Notes: generated by a model not told the origin, from the sequence alone. A DNA stretch of 64,000 bases from Leptobacterium flavescens (GCF_010671605.1 NZ_JAABOO010000001.1:1612001-1676000), one strand, 5' to 3'; counted from the stretch's first letter, positions 14,822 through 25,104 are shown. A program made the numbers and translations.

Positions 14822-17155
14822 TTAGAAGTCCAGATCGTCCAGATCCTTGTCTATATTGAGTTTATCTTTTTCCGGTTTTTTAGTACAATCTACATTGATC
14901 GTCAACTCTTCCGGTTTTTCAAAATCTTCTTTGGAAACTCCTAGTTCAGCATCGGCATAACACTTCTGCATATACAATGCCCAGATAGGGAGTGACATAC
15001 TCGCCCCCTGACCGTAGGTGATCGATTTAAAGTGAGTGGCTCTGTCTTCTCCGCCAACCCAGACCCCGGTTACCAGGTTAGGTACCATTCCCATAAACCA
15101 ACCGTCACTCTGGTTCTGGGTAGTTCCCGTTTTTCCGGCTATAGGGTTATCAAATTTATAGGGATATCCGGTGATGATCTCTTTATAAACGGTCTCGTTC
15201 TGTGCAAAGTCATGCCTCAGTCTTCTTCCCGATCCTGCATCGGCAACACCCTGCATCAGGTTTACAGTTGTATATGCTACTTCCCTGCTCATCACATCCC
15301 TGGTTTCCGGAACGTATTCGAAAAGGACGGTCCCGTTCTTATCCTCAATACGGGTGATCATTACAGGTTTTACATATACTCCCTGATTGGCAAAAGTACC
15401 ATAGGCCCCCACCATTTCATAAACGGTAATGTCCGGTGTCCCCAAAGCAATGGAAGGAACTTCCAGGATATCGGAAGTGATCCCCAGTTTCCTGGCAAGG
15501 TTAACAACCGGCGCCGGCCCTACCTCATCCATTAATCGGGCAGTGATGGTATTGGTAGATTCTGCCAGACCATTTTTAAGGGTTTTCATTTCCCCGCTAT
15601 ACTCGCCGTTGGAGTTCTTAGGACACCAGGCTTCCACATTTCCGTATTTATTAGCTTCAATACAGTGATAAACATCGGGCAGGGAATCACAAGGCGACAA
15701 ATGCAACTGATCTATGGCCGTTGCATATACAAACGGCTTAAAAGTAGATCCGGCCTGACGGGCTCCCTGAATTACCTGATCGTATTTAAAGTGTTTATAA
15801 TCGGTACCTCCTACCCACGCCTTAACATGTCCGGTTCTGGGTTCCATAGACATCATTCCTGTTCTCAGGAAGTGCTTGTAGTACTTAATGGAATCGAGAG
15901 GTGTCATTATGGTATCTATCGTACCTTTCCAGCTAAATATCGTCATATCGGTCTTCTTGGTAAAAGAAGCCCTGATCTCTTTTTCGGTCTTCCCCTGCTC
16001 TTTCATTACCCTCCATCTCTCCGACTGCCTCATGGCGCGGTTATAGATATTCTGGATCTCCTCATTGGTCACCCCCACAAAAGGTGCTGTAGGGTTTCTT
16101 TTAGCCGTATTCTGAACAAAAAACTCGGCCTGAAGCTGTTTCATATGCTCTATCACCGCTTCTTCGGCATACTGCTGCATTCTCGAATCGATGGTGGTAT
16201 AGATCTTTAATCCGTCCAGGGAAAGGTTGTAAAAAGAACCGTCTTCCTTGGGGTTGTTCCTTATCCAGTTCTTCATAAAACTATTCCTCACATATTCCCT
16301 GAAATAGGTAGCAAGACCTTCATCATGGGTTTCGGGTGAGAAATTGATCTTTAAAGGAAGTTGCTGAAGGGAATCTTTTTCCTCTTTGGAGATATAGTCA
16401 TTCTTTTCCATTTGCTTAAAGACCTGATTCCTTCGCATAAGCGATTTCTTTTTGGAGATCTCTCTGTGCGGATTGTACTGTCTCGGGTTTTTAAGCATGG
16501 CAACCAATACGGCCGCTTCTTCTATTTTCAGGTCTTTGGGTTCTTTTCCGAAATATATCCTGGAAGCCGATCTGATCCCTACGGCATTAAAGATAAAGTC
16601 CTGTTTGTTGAGATACATGGCAATGATCTCGTTCTTGGTATACTGTCTTTCCAGGCGGATGGCAATGACCCATTCCTTTATTTTCTGAGTGTATCTTCTC
16701 CAGCCTTTGGTGCTGGTTCCGTGAAACAATAATTTTGCAAGCTGCTGGGTAATGGTACTGGCTCCTCCTCTTCTTCCGAGGAAGGCAAAAGCTCTTATCG
16801 TTCCCCTGGCATCAATTCCCGAATGGCTGTAGTATCGCTCATCTTCGGTAGCTACCAAAGCATCTACAAGGTGTTGCGGCAGATCCGAAAAAGCTACCGG
16901 TGTTCTGTTCTCACTAAGGTAGTATTTTCCGAGAGTCTTCCCATCAGATGAAATAAGCTCGGAAGCCAGATTGGTCTTGGGGTTTTCAAGTTCTTCAAAA
17001 GTAGGCATAGGGCCAAAAACTCCCCATGAGGCCAGTAAAAAAAGAAGAATTAAGATTCCGACTCCGGCGGCAAAAGAACGCCAGAACCAAATGATGTATC
17101 TTCTGAAACCCGGTTGTTCTTTTACTTCTTTCTTATTTTTTGCTGATTTGGCCAT
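14822..17155 (-). CDS. Class A penicillin-binding protein (PBP1A-like)
   Basis: This 777-residue bifunctional peptidoglycan synthase has one membrane anchor (residues 27-46), a glycosyltransferase family 51 domain (catalytic Glu104 in ATEDERYYSHSGID, then RRGGASTITQQLAK) and a transpeptidase domain with Ser470xxLys473 in AGSTFKPF, Ser533-Thr-Asn535 and Lys675-Thr-Gly in AGKTGTTQ. It polymerises glycan strands and cross-links peptides at the outer face of the inner membrane. It follows gldH by seven bases, an order seen in many Flavobacteriia. Confidence 0.95.
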   Translation of the reverse strand: MAKSAKNKKEVKEQPGFRRYIIWFWRSFAAGVGILILLFLLASWGVFGPMPTFEELENPKTNLASELISSDGKTLGKYYLSENRTPVAFSDLPQHLVDALVATEDERYYSHSGIDARGTIRAFAFLGRRGGASTITQQLAKLLFHGTSTKGWRRYTQKIKEWVIAIRLERQYTKNEIIAMYLNKQDFIFNAVGIRSASRIYFGKEPKDLKIEEAAVLVAMLKNPRQYNPHREISKKKSLMRRNQVFKQMEKNDYISKEEKDSLQQLPLKINFSPETHDEGLATYFREYVRNSFMKNWIRNNPKEDGSFYNLSLDGLKIYTTIDSRMQQYAEEAVIEHMKQLQAEFFVQNTAKRNPTAPFVGVTNEEIQNIYNRAMRQSERWRVMKEQGKTEKEIRASFTKKTDMTIFSWKGTIDTIMTPLDSIKYYKHFLRTGMMSMEPRTGHVKAWVGGTDYKHFKYDQVIQGARQAGSTFKPFVYATAIDQLHLSPCDSLPDVYHCIEANKYGNVEAWCPKNSNGEYSGEMKTLKNGLAESTNTITARLMDEVGPAPVVNLARKLGITSDILEVPSIALGTPDITVYEMVGAYGTFANQGVYVKPVMITRIEDKNGTVLFEYVPETRDVMSREVAYTTVNLMQGVADAGSGRRLRHDFAQNETVYKEIITGYPYKFDNPIAGKTGTTQNQSDGWFMGMVPNLVTGVWVGGEDRATHFKSITYGQGASMSLPIWALYMQKCYADAELGVSKEDFEKPEELTINVDCTKKPEKDKLNIDKDLDDLDF

Positions 17156-17162
17156 AACTTAA

Positions 17163-17648
17163 TTATTGTTTAGGTGTAGTCTCTATTTTAATTCCGACAT
17201 CTTTGACCCCTTCAAGGGAATTCAAGCCTTCCACTGTACCATTTATACGCATTGCGTGAGCTATCTGGACGTTATAAGTTCCTGAATTGGGGAAAATTAT
17301 GTTTTCTTTATACCATAATTTGCTTTCTTTTAACGAAGTGAAGCCTTTTCCAAGCCATTCGCCGTTTGGTTTGGCCATTTCGTATTCCAGGGTATCGGAA
17401 ACAATATTCCCGTCCGGGAAATTCATCTTAACGATCAGGAAGAGGTTGCTGAATTTATAGTCCTCGTTATTCCTGAGGTTGATAAAAATATTGTAGTTAT
17501 TGATCGTATCCGGAGCAGGAAAGGAAAAGTTTAGTTCCTGGTCCTTATCCCAACCGTTTGAAACAGACTGATATTCGGAAAAAACGCTTTTAGAATCGCA
17601 GGATGCGAGGAGGATGATACAGGTAATTAAAAGGCATTTTTTTAGCAT
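17163..17648 (-). CDS. gldH: Gliding motility lipoprotein GldH
   Basis: The 161-residue lipoprotein has a signal peptide with the lipobox LLASC (Cys17) and a body matching GldH (NNYNIFINLRNNEDYKFSNLF, LEYEMAKPNGEWLGKGF). GldH is required for gliding in Flavobacterium and is found beside ricT and PBP1A. The start codon shares one base with the ricT stop (TAATG), so translation is coupled. Confidence 0.9.
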   Translation of the reverse strand: MLKKCLLITCIILLASCDSKSVFSEYQSVSNGWDKDQELNFSFPAPDTINNYNIFINLRNNEDYKFSNLFLIVKMNFPDGNIVSDTLEYEMAKPNGEWLGKGFTSLKESKLWYKENIIFPNSGTYNVQIAHAMRINGTVEGLNSLEGVKDVGIKIETTPKQ

Positions 17649-18811
17649 TATCGTGAATTCTTTTTTGGATTTCTTCGCTTTTTGTTCTTGTTCCTGTTTC
17701 GTCCCCTGTTCCTTTTCTTGGGAGTATCAAAACGAGTCAGGCTGTCCTGACCTACAACGTTTTCAAATTCTTTTTTATTATCATCGATGATCTCAAGAGC
17801 GTATTCTTCCAGACTCGGGACCTTTTTTCCCTTCTCGTTATAAGAGACGATCTCGTTTACCTGCTCTACCTTCAGCTTATGCCAGTTAATGCTGTTTTCT
17901 TCATAGGCATACCAGAGAAGACCTTTAAAAATATCTATTTTTTGGCAGCTTGCTTTTCCTTTTTCGGTTTGCAGGCGAACATCACTTTTCGGAAATTCCT
18001 GAAGCGCATCCAGGTAAGCATCCAGTTCGTAATTCAGGCAACATTTCAGTTTCCCGCACTGTCCTGCAAGCTTCTGAGGGTTGAGGGATAATTGCTGATA
18101 ACGTGCTGCTGCCGTATTTACAGATCTGAAATCGGTTAGCCAGGTAGAACAACACAATTCACGCCCGCAGGAACCAACTCCTCCCAGACGTGCAGCTTCC
18201 TGCCTGAAACCTATCTGCCTCATTTCAATTCGAATACTGAAGGCCTTGGCCATTTCCTTGATCAGCTGTCTGAAGTCTACCCGGTCATCGGCCGTATAAT
18301 AGAAAGTAGCCTTGGATCCGTCTCCCTGAAACTCCACATCGGAGATCTTCATCTGAAGTCCCAATGCAATGGCCAGTTCTCTCGATCTTTTCTTTACATC
18401 TTCTTCCCGGTCTCTCGACTTTTGCCATACATCTATATCGCGCTGAGAAGCTTTTCTGTAGATCTTCGGAACGGCATCATCATTCCATTCTACTTTCTTT
18501 TTCTTCATCTGGATCTTTACCAGTTCTCCGGTAAGGGTAACGATCCCCACATCATGACCCGGAGAAGCTTCTGTAGCTACAATATCCCCGATCGATAACT
18601 GATGTTTATCCGTATTTCTGAAGAAAAGTTTTCTGCTATTTTTAAATCTGACCTCCACACAGTCGAAAGGTTTCTGACCTGAAGGGAGGGACATATTGGA
18701 AAGCCAATCAAAAACAGTCAATTTATTGCAACCATCGGTCCCGCAAGTTCCATTGTTCTTACACCCCCGTGGCTGTCCATCTTTCCCAGTTGAACAACTG
18801 CTGCACCCCAT
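17648..18811 (-). CDS. ricT: PSP1-domain protein RicT (YaaT-like)
   Basis: The 387-residue protein carries a PSP1 domain with the cysteine clusters CGRELCCSTWLTDF and CGKLKCCLNYELD around residues 215-263, and an extra N-terminal cysteine-rich segment (GCSSCSTGKDGQPRGCKNNG). In Bacillus, RicT with RicA and RicF forms an iron-sulfur complex that modulates RNase Y and mRNA maturation; in Bacteroidota the partners are less clear. The C-terminus is highly basic (RGRNRNKNKKRRNPKK), consistent with RNA binding. It starts the ricT-gldH-PBP1A operon. Confidence 0.88.
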   Translation of the reverse strand: MGCSSCSTGKDGQPRGCKNNGTCGTDGCNKLTVFDWLSNMSLPSGQKPFDCVEVRFKNSRKLFFRNTDKHQLSIGDIVATEASPGHDVGIVTLTGELVKIQMKKKKVEWNDDAVPKIYRKASQRDIDVWQKSRDREEDVKKRSRELAIALGLQMKISDVEFQGDGSKATFYYTADDRVDFRQLIKEMAKAFSIRIEMRQIGFRQEAARLGGVGSCGRELCCSTWLTDFRSVNTAAARYQQLSLNPQKLAGQCGKLKCCLNYELDAYLDALQEFPKSDVRLQTEKGKASCQKIDIFKGLLWYAYEENSINWHKLKVEQVNEIVSYNEKGKKVPSLEEYALEIIDDNKKEFENVVGQDSLTRFDTPKKRNRGRNRNKNKKRRNPKKNSR

Positions 18812-18977
18812 ATTTATATATCTTGAGCAACCAGTTAAGTGAAACTCAGCCGGTTGACTATAGGTTCGTAATTAATTTCTAAAGAGGTAAAGATAATATT
18901 ATTTCCTCAGATGAAAAACGCATTTAATATTTAACAGGGTTTATCGCTTAAATCCTCGTTTTTTTCGGTTTACAGCC

Positions 18978-21900
18978 TTAATTATCTTCAATCCTGACTA
19001 CCGACAAAGGAGCATTGTTTTTTGCGGCCACCAGCATCGGAGGACCATCTTTTCCTTCGAACAGGCTAAGCGATTTTATATCGCCGTCTATGTAAAGTCC
19101 GGTTTCCGTACTTTTCAATGCAGTATAATTGCTCTTTGTATCGGAAAGCAATACCAGGCCGGAACCATTATCCAGGCGCGGGGTCTCTACTTCTGTGTCA
19201 TAAATATTACCTGCAGCGATCATGTCCTGATAACCATCTTTATTGATGTCGTAAAAAACAATATCGAGCAGAGGAAACAGTTGCGCTTCTACCGGTAAAT
19301 ATCCTTTTTCGAAGATCCCGTCGCCTTTATTGATCAGGACCATCGATTTAAAATTGGTCGCTTCAAATGCATGGGATTCTTTGAGTTTATCGCCGTAAAT
19401 ATCGATGAGGGAGGCATTGGCAAAATCGCTGTAAGTCTCATACTTTTCCGAGATGAACGGCATTTGCTCTGAAGAACATTCCCTTCCTCGCACCGGAACA
19501 TATTCATTGTTGTACTTTTTACTCAATACTACATCCAGGGTCCCGTTTGCATCAAAATCGTTTGCAAATACCTTAAAAGGTTCCGCTTTACTGGCCTTGA
19601 ACTTAATGTTGATCCCCACATTCCCGAGGATATAATCTTTTAGGCCATCGTTGTTCAGGTCGGTCTCATGAACAGAAAACCACCATCCTTTTTCCTTATC
19701 CAGCCCATTTTTGGACGAAATATCCTCGAAGGTTCCCTGGTTGTTCCTCAACATTCCTATACCGGTCCATTCGCCGGCTACGATAAGGTCTTCCCAGCCA
19801 TCTCCGTTAAAATCGGTGGAAACAATACTGTTGATTATTCCGAATTTCTCCAGTACCGGGGCCACCTCCGATGTTACATTTACAAACTGCCCCTGATCGT
19901 TCCGGTAAACTACAGAAGGCGCAGCAACGGGATAGCTTTTAGGTATGATCCTGTTTCCAACTACCAGGTCCATATCTCCGTCCTTATCATAATCGAGAAC
20001 CGTCACGGATTTTCCGCTGTGGTTCTCAAAATTATCCGGTCCTTTTGAGAAATTCCCCTTTCCGTCGTTCAGATACAGGCGGTCTTTGTACATCATCTTC
20101 TCCGGGTCGAGCTCGTTACCTCCGCTTACCACAAAAAGGTCTTTATCTCCATCGGAGTCGGCATCAAAGAAAACGGCTTCCATATCTTCATAGAAAGCAT
20201 CGGTCGTAAATACGGGATTGTCTTTCTTTTTAAAGCCCTTACCCGTGGAAAGGTAAAGCTCTGCGGCTTGTCCTGCAGCACCTCCGATGAGAAGATCTTC
20301 TTTTGAATCTCCATCTACATCGGCCCTGGCAATAAAGGGCCCCAGGGTAGACTGTTTATAAGGGAGCAGCACTTCCCTCTCAAAATCGTTATACTCATTT
20401 TCCTTATGGTTGTAGTTCAGGTTTAGACGCCCGGGATCTACAGTAGTGAACATAGAGTTCGCACTCGTTTTTCTGATGGTCTTTCCGGCATCTTTTTCGT
20501 AAAAAGTGAGCAGCTGATTTGCTTCTACTTTTGTTCTTTCCTCAAATTTCCCGCTGGGCCATTCCACCCGTACGCGATCTATTTCTTTTTCCGAACCTAA
20601 ACCGAAATGTGCCGTATTATCAACCGCCGAAAGATATCCTCTTACCCTTTTGGCTTCAACAAATTGTTTTTTGTCTTTATAGCTGATAGTAACCCTGGCA
20701 AAAGCTTCAGAAGTATTTCCTACCGTCTTTACACGGAGGTAATTCCCTATTCCCTCTTCTACCGAGAGGTTCTTATATAAAAATGCTTCTTCATCTATAT
20801 TGTTGGTGATCAGTTCCAGGTCTCCGTCATTATCAAGATCGGCATAGGCAGCTCCGTTGGAAAAGGAAGGGTCTCCAAGGCCCCAATAATTCCCCACTTC
20901 TTTAAAGCTTAGATCCTGATGGTTCCTCAGCATAACATTGGGCAGCTTTTCGGAAGGCATATCTCCGTAGATCTGCTCTTTTATATCCAGCGGAACATTT
21001 CCGCTAAATTCCTGCTTGGCTTTTACCACCCGGGTCCTGATATCATTATCCAGGGCATACCTGCGGTAACCGTTAGTGATGTAAATATCCTTGTGCTCGT
21101 CATTGTCAAGATCTACCATCAAGCCCGCCCAGCTCCAATCGGTTTTAGAGAGTTTAGCAGCCTGGGAAACGTTGTTAAAACGGTTATTCCCCATATTGAT
21201 CTGCAGGGAATTGAACATATACTGATGCTGGAACTCCATTTTTTGCACCAGCATATTAAAAGTAGGGACATCCATAGAGGCCATTAGGGTTTTTGCCCTG
21301 TAATGATCGCTGGATGCCATATCGAGAACAAATATGTCCTGAAAACCATCGTTGTTTATGTCTTCAATATCCACACCCATCCCGTAAAAGGAAACCTGAT
21401 TGGTATAATTCTTTATCTGATCTGTAAAGCTTCCGTCTCCGTTATTGATATAGAGGGCGTCGGGGATATAATAGTCATTGGCAATATAGATATCGAGCCA
21501 TCCGTCGTTGTTAAGATCGCTCACAGATAATCCCAATCCGAAAGTGGGTCGCAACAGGCCTGCGCTTTCGGTAACATCGACAAATTTTCCCCCTTCGTTT
21601 CTGTATAAATGGCTGCTGCTCTTTTTAAGGATCTCCTTATTCACTTCCATGGTCTTAAAAAAGCGTCTGGGATCCACTCCGTAGAGTTCGTTCTCATTCA
21701 TTACCACACAATCCAGATCTCCGTCCTTATCGTAATCAAAAAAAGCGGCCTGGGTACCGATTCCCGTATCGGCGAGATTATAAGCTTCGGCCATCTCCTT
21801 AAAACTATTGTCCTTCTGATTTATGTAGAGTAAATTTTTTCGGTTTTCCTTCTGATGAGGTCCTCCCTGAGATACGTAAATATCCATCCACCCATCTCCG

Positions 21901-22352
21901 TTAATATCCACAAAGGTCACTCCGTTAGACCATACCTTGGCATCATTGATATTTGCCGTTTCGCTAATGTCCTCGAATTTAAGATCCCCTTTGTTGATGT
22001 AAAGCCTGTTGGGCACCTGATTCCCGCAAAAGAAGATGTCTTTTAAACCGTCATTGTTCAGGTCTTCGATCCCCACGCCTCCGCCATTGTAGAAATAGTC
22101 GTAATCGAAGAGGTTCTCCATGGTTTCCATATTGTGCCGGAGACCGTTAAAAAAATCGATCCCGCTTTCGGCAGAAGAATATTTCCTGAATACCCGGATC
22201 TTATCGTTGGGCTGGCTATCATCGACCTCCGTTACGACCTGTCCCGGAGCAGGTGCAGTACTTTGAGCAATTTCCTCCGGGTTTTTGTCTTTTTTCTCAG
22301 AACAAGAAAACAGAATGACGGCAAGTGCCGTTATCCAAAGTTTAGTTCTCAT
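18978..22352 (-). CDS. Large FG-GAP/VCBS repeat lipoprotein with an ASPIC/UnbV domain
   Basis: The 1124-residue protein starts with a lipoprotein signal (ITALAVILFSC, Cys17) and a charged linker. The body contains many FG-GAP/VCBS repeats, each with a DxNxDGxxD-type calcium loop (for example DLNNDGLKDIFF, DINGDGWMDIYV, DYDKDGDLDCVV), arranged as beta-propellers. An ASPIC/UnbV domain follows near residues 560-620 (RVEWPSGKFEERTKV), and a second set of repeats fills the C-terminal half. It is expected on the cell surface or in the outer membrane as a binding or adhesion protein. It is a single gene with no SusCD partner nearby. Confidence 0.88.
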   Translation of the reverse strand: MRTKLWITALAVILFSCSEKKDKNPEEIAQSTAPAPGQVVTEVDDSQPNDKIRVFRKYSSAESGIDFFNGLRHNMETMENLFDYDYFYNGGGVGIEDLNNDGLKDIFFCGNQVPNRLYINKGDLKFEDISETANINDAKVWSNGVTFVDINGDGWMDIYVSQGGPHQKENRKNLLYINQKDNSFKEMAEAYNLADTGIGTQAAFFDYDKDGDLDCVVMNENELYGVDPRRFFKTMEVNKEILKKSSSHLYRNEGGKFVDVTESAGLLRPTFGLGLSVSDLNNDGWLDIYIANDYYIPDALYINNGDGSFTDQIKNYTNQVSFYGMGVDIEDINNDGFQDIFVLDMASSDHYRAKTLMASMDVPTFNMLVQKMEFQHQYMFNSLQINMGNNRFNNVSQAAKLSKTDWSWAGLMVDLDNDEHKDIYITNGYRRYALDNDIRTRVVKAKQEFSGNVPLDIKEQIYGDMPSEKLPNVMLRNHQDLSFKEVGNYWGLGDPSFSNGAAYADLDNDGDLELITNNIDEEAFLYKNLSVEEGIGNYLRVKTVGNTSEAFARVTISYKDKKQFVEAKRVRGYLSAVDNTAHFGLGSEKEIDRVRVEWPSGKFEERTKVEANQLLTFYEKDAGKTIRKTSANSMFTTVDPGRLNLNYNHKENEYNDFEREVLLPYKQSTLGPFIARADVDGDSKEDLLIGGAAGQAAELYLSTGKGFKKKDNPVFTTDAFYEDMEAVFFDADSDGDKDLFVVSGGNELDPEKMMYKDRLYLNDGKGNFSKGPDNFENHSGKSVTVLDYDKDGDMDLVVGNRIIPKSYPVAAPSVVYRNDQGQFVNVTSEVAPVLEKFGIINSIVSTDFNGDGWEDLIVAGEWTGIGMLRNNQGTFEDISSKNGLDKEKGWWFSVHETDLNNDGLKDYILGNVGINIKFKASKAEPFKVFANDFDANGTLDVVLSKKYNNEYVPVRGRECSSEQMPFISEKYETYSDFANASLIDIYGDKLKESHAFEATNFKSMVLINKGDGIFEKGYLPVEAQLFPLLDIVFYDINKDGYQDMIAAGNIYDTEVETPRLDNGSGLVLLSDTKSNYTALKSTETGLYIDGDIKSLSLFEGKDGPPMLVAAKNNAPLSVVRIEDN

Positions 22353-22539
22353 TTTGATGGATTTATTGAATTATGCTAGTCGCTAATATCGTATTTTTTA
22401 ACGTAGACTTAACATTTTTTAACATAAAACAAAAAATTAATGTTAAGAAAGAGATTATTCTTTAACTTTTTAAGTTAAATCTCATCAATATTGAAACACA
22501 AACTTTCCAGGATCTACCGGCTTTTAAGCTATTAAAAAA

Positions 22540-22563
22540 GCCGCACTCTGATGTGAGTGCGGC
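22540..22563 (-). terminator. Terminator of trhO
   Basis: Nine-base perfect arms GCCGCACTC and GAGTGCGGC around TGATGT, followed on the minus strand by a run of six T. It lies about 45 bases after the trhO stop codon. The rest of 22353-22608 is AT-rich and holds the upstream region of the FG-GAP gene; nothing else is seen. Confidence 0.88.
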
Positions 22564-22608
22564 GTTGTATAAAAGTTCTTTTCCTTCTGAATTATTTCCT
22601 CCACTAAA

Positions 22609-23646
22609 CTATTCAGGGGAGGTATTTGTTTTTTCCTTCAGGCGACCTTTCTTAAAGACATTGTTCTCAATAACTTTTCCTTTTCTCAATGCCTTTTGTT
22701 CTTCATAAGGCAGGGCATTGACTTCCTTACAGGCATCGGAACAGCAGCGGTCCAGTCTCTCGGCACATTCTTCACACTGAATAAATAAGATATGGCAGGC
22801 CTCATTGGCACAATTGGTATGCGTATCGCAGGGGTTACCACAAATATGGCAACTGGCAATGACTTCTTCAGATATCTTTTCGGCCCGGCGGTCGTCAAAA
22901 ACGAAGTTCTTACCTATAAATTTATTTTCAAGATCGTTTGCCTTTACCTGGCGGGTATATTCTATGATCCCTCCTTCCAGCTGGTAAACGTCTTTAAAAC
23001 CTTTGTGTTTAAAATAAGCACTGGCCTTTTCGCAACGGATCCCTCCCGTACAGTACATTACCAGTTTTTTATCTTCTTTGTGTTCTTTCAGATCGTCCTC
23101 GATAATAGGAAGGGATTCCCTGAAGGTGTCCACATCGGGAGTGATGGCATTCTTAAAATGCCCTATTTCACTTTCATAGTGATTTCTCATGTCTACCAGG
23201 ATGGTATTCTCATCCTCGATAAGTTCGTTAAAGGTTTCCGCATTAACGTGAGTTCCCTTATCGGTAACATCAAAGGTATCGTCATCCAGGCCGTCGGCCA
23301 CGATCTTGTTTCTGACCTTGACCTTTAATTTCAGGAAGGACATATTGTCCTGCTCAACGGCAATGTTCAGGCGTACGTTTTCCAGGAAATCAACACTGTC
23401 TAGATGGGTCTTGAATTTTTCGAAATTTTCGGCCGGTACGGATAACTGACCGTTAATACCTTCACTGGCAATATAGATCCTTCCCAGGACGTCCAGTTCA
23501 TTCCAGTTGATAAACAGGTGGTTCCTGAAAATACGGGTATTTTTTATGTGATGGTATTTATAGAAAGAGAGCGTCAGGCGTTCTTTTCCTGCTTTTTCTA
23601 TAAGCGCTGCTCTTTCTTTAGAACTTAAAGTGTTGTACAGTTGCAT
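22609..23646 (-). CDS. trhO: Oxygen-dependent tRNA uridine(34) hydroxylase TrhO
   Basis: The 345-residue protein has an N-terminal acylphosphatase-like half (SEGINGQLSVP near residue 61) and a rhodanese domain with the active cysteine Cys199 in VMYCTGGIRCEKAS. The C-terminus is a cysteine-rich zinc-binding-like region (CHICGNPC, CEECAERLDRCC). TrhO (YceA) hydroxylates U34 of tRNAs as the first step towards mo5U/cmo5U. It is a single gene followed by a strong terminator. Confidence 0.92.
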   Translation of the reverse strand: MQLYNTLSSKERAALIEKAGKERLTLSFYKYHHIKNTRIFRNHLFINWNELDVLGRIYIASEGINGQLSVPAENFEKFKTHLDSVDFLENVRLNIAVEQDNMSFLKLKVKVRNKIVADGLDDDTFDVTDKGTHVNAETFNELIEDENTILVDMRNHYESEIGHFKNAITPDVDTFRESLPIIEDDLKEHKEDKKLVMYCTGGIRCEKASAYFKHKGFKDVYQLEGGIIEYTRQVKANDLENKFIGKNFVFDDRRAEKISEEVIASCHICGNPCDTHTNCANEACHILFIQCEECAERLDRCCSDACKEVNALPYEEQKALRKGKVIENNVFKKGRLKEKTNTSPE

Positions 23647-23711
23647 GCTATACTGATTTTTTAAGATTAAAGAATATTTTCGGCAAAAGTATTAATTTTT
23701 AAGTGTTTAAA

Positions 23712-23870
23712 ACAAATAAAAAGAGCTTCGGGAAATTCCAAAGCTCTTTTCATGACTAAATCGTTACTATTTATTTTAATTCAACTAATCTGTATCAAAA
23801 TAGCAACGAAGCTAGCCACCATCCAGTCTATAACTCATGTATACAGAAACCTGTATATTCAAGAGTCTAG
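23712..23870 (-). ncRNA. Candidate small transcript in the trhO-recA gap
   Basis: On the minus strand the gap contains a hairpin with ten-base perfect arms (AAAAGAGCTT at 23719-23728 and AAGCTCTTTT at 23741-23750) followed by TTTTTATTTGTTTT, a good intrinsic terminator that belongs to no flanking gene. Upstream are a 13-codon hydrophobic reading frame at 23781-23822 (MVASFVAILIQIS) and a hairpin at 23840-23857 (TATACAG-AAAC-CTGTATA). Together these suggest a short independent transcript. No clear promoter was identified, so the start is a guess. Confidence 0.3.
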
Positions 23871-23955
23871 AAAAAAATGTTTTAACAAAAAATCTCATGT
23901 ATTCATCATCACTTTATAACCTGATGCAAAAAAAGAAAAAAGGTTGCGTGGCAAA

Positions 23956-23986
23956 TTGTATTCTGCAAAAAGAAATAGTATTTTAG
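23956..23986 (+). promoter_or_regulatory. Candidate recA promoter
   Basis: TTG at 23956-23958 and TATTTTAG at 23979-23986 (seven of eight to TAnnTTTG) are separated by 20 bases, and the ATG is 30 bases further on. GAGGAA just before the ATG is an unusually good ribosome binding site for this genome. No LexA-like box was seen. Confidence 0.45.
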
Positions 23987-24016
23987 CTAACGATAAATAT
24001 TTAGAAAAACGAGGAA

Positions 24017-25024
24017 ATGAGTTCTGAAAAAGACGCAAAATTAAAAGCCCTTAAACTTACATTAGACAAATTAGACAAGACCTACGGAAAGGGAGCTGTA
24101 ATGAAGCTCGGAGACAGTGTAGTTGATGAAGTTGAAGTGATCCCGACGGGTTCTATAGGCCTGGACATTGCATTAGGTGTTGGAGGATATCCCAAGGGAA
24201 GGGTCATCGAAATATACGGTCCGGAATCATCCGGTAAAACCACGCTGACACTTCACGCTATTGCGGAAGCACAAAAGGCGGGAGGAATTGCAGCATTTAT
24301 TGATGCGGAACACGCTTTCGACCGTTTTTATGCGCAGAAACTTGGAGTGGATATCGACAACCTGATCATTTCTCAACCCGACCACGGAGAACAGGCTTTG
24401 GAAATTACCGAAAATCTGATCCGTTCGGGAGCTATTGATATTGTAGTGGTCGATTCTGTTGCCGCTCTTACACCCAAGAGTGAGATTGAAGGAGAAATGG
24501 GAGATTCCAAAATGGGATTACATGCGCGTTTAATGTCGCAGGCCCTCAGGAAGCTTACATCTACGATAAGTAAGACCCATTGTACAGTGATCTTTATCAA
24601 CCAGCTGCGTGAGAAGATCGGGGTAATGTTCGGGAATCCCGAAACCACTACCGGAGGTAATGCTTTGAAGTTCTACGCTTCGGTAAGACTGGATATTCGT
24701 CGTTCCACTCAGATCAAGAACAATGACGGAGAGGTAGCCGGAAACAAGACAAGGGTCAAAGTTGTAAAGAACAAAGTGGCACCGCCGTTCAAAGCCACCG
24801 AATTTGATATTATGTACGGAGAAGGGATCTCCAGAATCGGAGAGATCCTCGATATCGGAGTTGAATATGAGATCATAAAAAAGAGCGGTTCGTGGTTTAG
24901 TTACGGAGATACTAAACTCGGACAGGGTAGAGATGCTGTCAAATCGCTTTTACAGGATAACCCGGAATTACTCGAAGAACTGGAAGAGAAAATAAAAGAA
25001 GCCCTGAAGGCTCTTAAAAACTAA
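24017..25024 (+). CDS. recA: Recombinase RecA
   Basis: The 335-residue protein is full-length and highly conserved: Walker A GPESSGKT (residues 68-75), [44 protein letters not shown], and the [36 protein letters not shown] region in the core. It catalyses strand exchange in homologous recombination and DNA repair. It is a single gene with its own promoter and a strong terminator. Confidence 0.99.
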   Translation: MSSEKDAKLKALKLTLDKLDKTYGKGAVMKLGDSVVDEVEVIPTGSIGLDIALGVGGYPKGRVIEIYGPESSGKTTLTLHAIAEAQKAGGIAAFIDAEHAFDRFYAQKLGVDIDNLIISQPDHGEQALEITENLIRSGAIDIVVVDSVAALTPKSEIEGEMGDSKMGLHARLMSQALRKLTSTISKTHCTVIFINQLREKIGVMFGNPETTTGGNALKFYASVRLDIRRSTQIKNNDGEVAGNKTRVKVVKNKVAPPFKATEFDIMYGEGISRIGEILDIGVEYEIIKKSGSWFSYGDTKLGQGRDAVKSLLQDNPELLEELEEKIKEALKALKN

Positions 25025-25028
25025 AGGA

Positions 25029-25055
25029 AACCGGGACTAACATCCCGGTTTTTTT
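25029..25055 (+). terminator. recA terminator
   Basis: Arms AACCGGGA (25029-25036) and TCCCGGTT (25043-25050) around CTAACA, followed by a run of T to 25055, directly after the recA stop codon. Confidence 0.92.
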
Positions 25056-25104
25056 ATGCTTCCAAATCATTAAACTCAATAAAGTATTAAAAAAAGTATT
25101 TTTT

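Noticed and set aside
19000-22300. Long open frames on the plus strand opposite the FG-GAP gene
   Set aside because: They are shadows of a strongly supported 1124-codon gene; none shows a signal peptide, domain or natural composition.
23840-23986. A possible LexA-type SOS box before recA
   Set aside because: The TATACAG inverted repeat is not a known LexA site and lies far from the promoter; no SOS box for this group is established to me.
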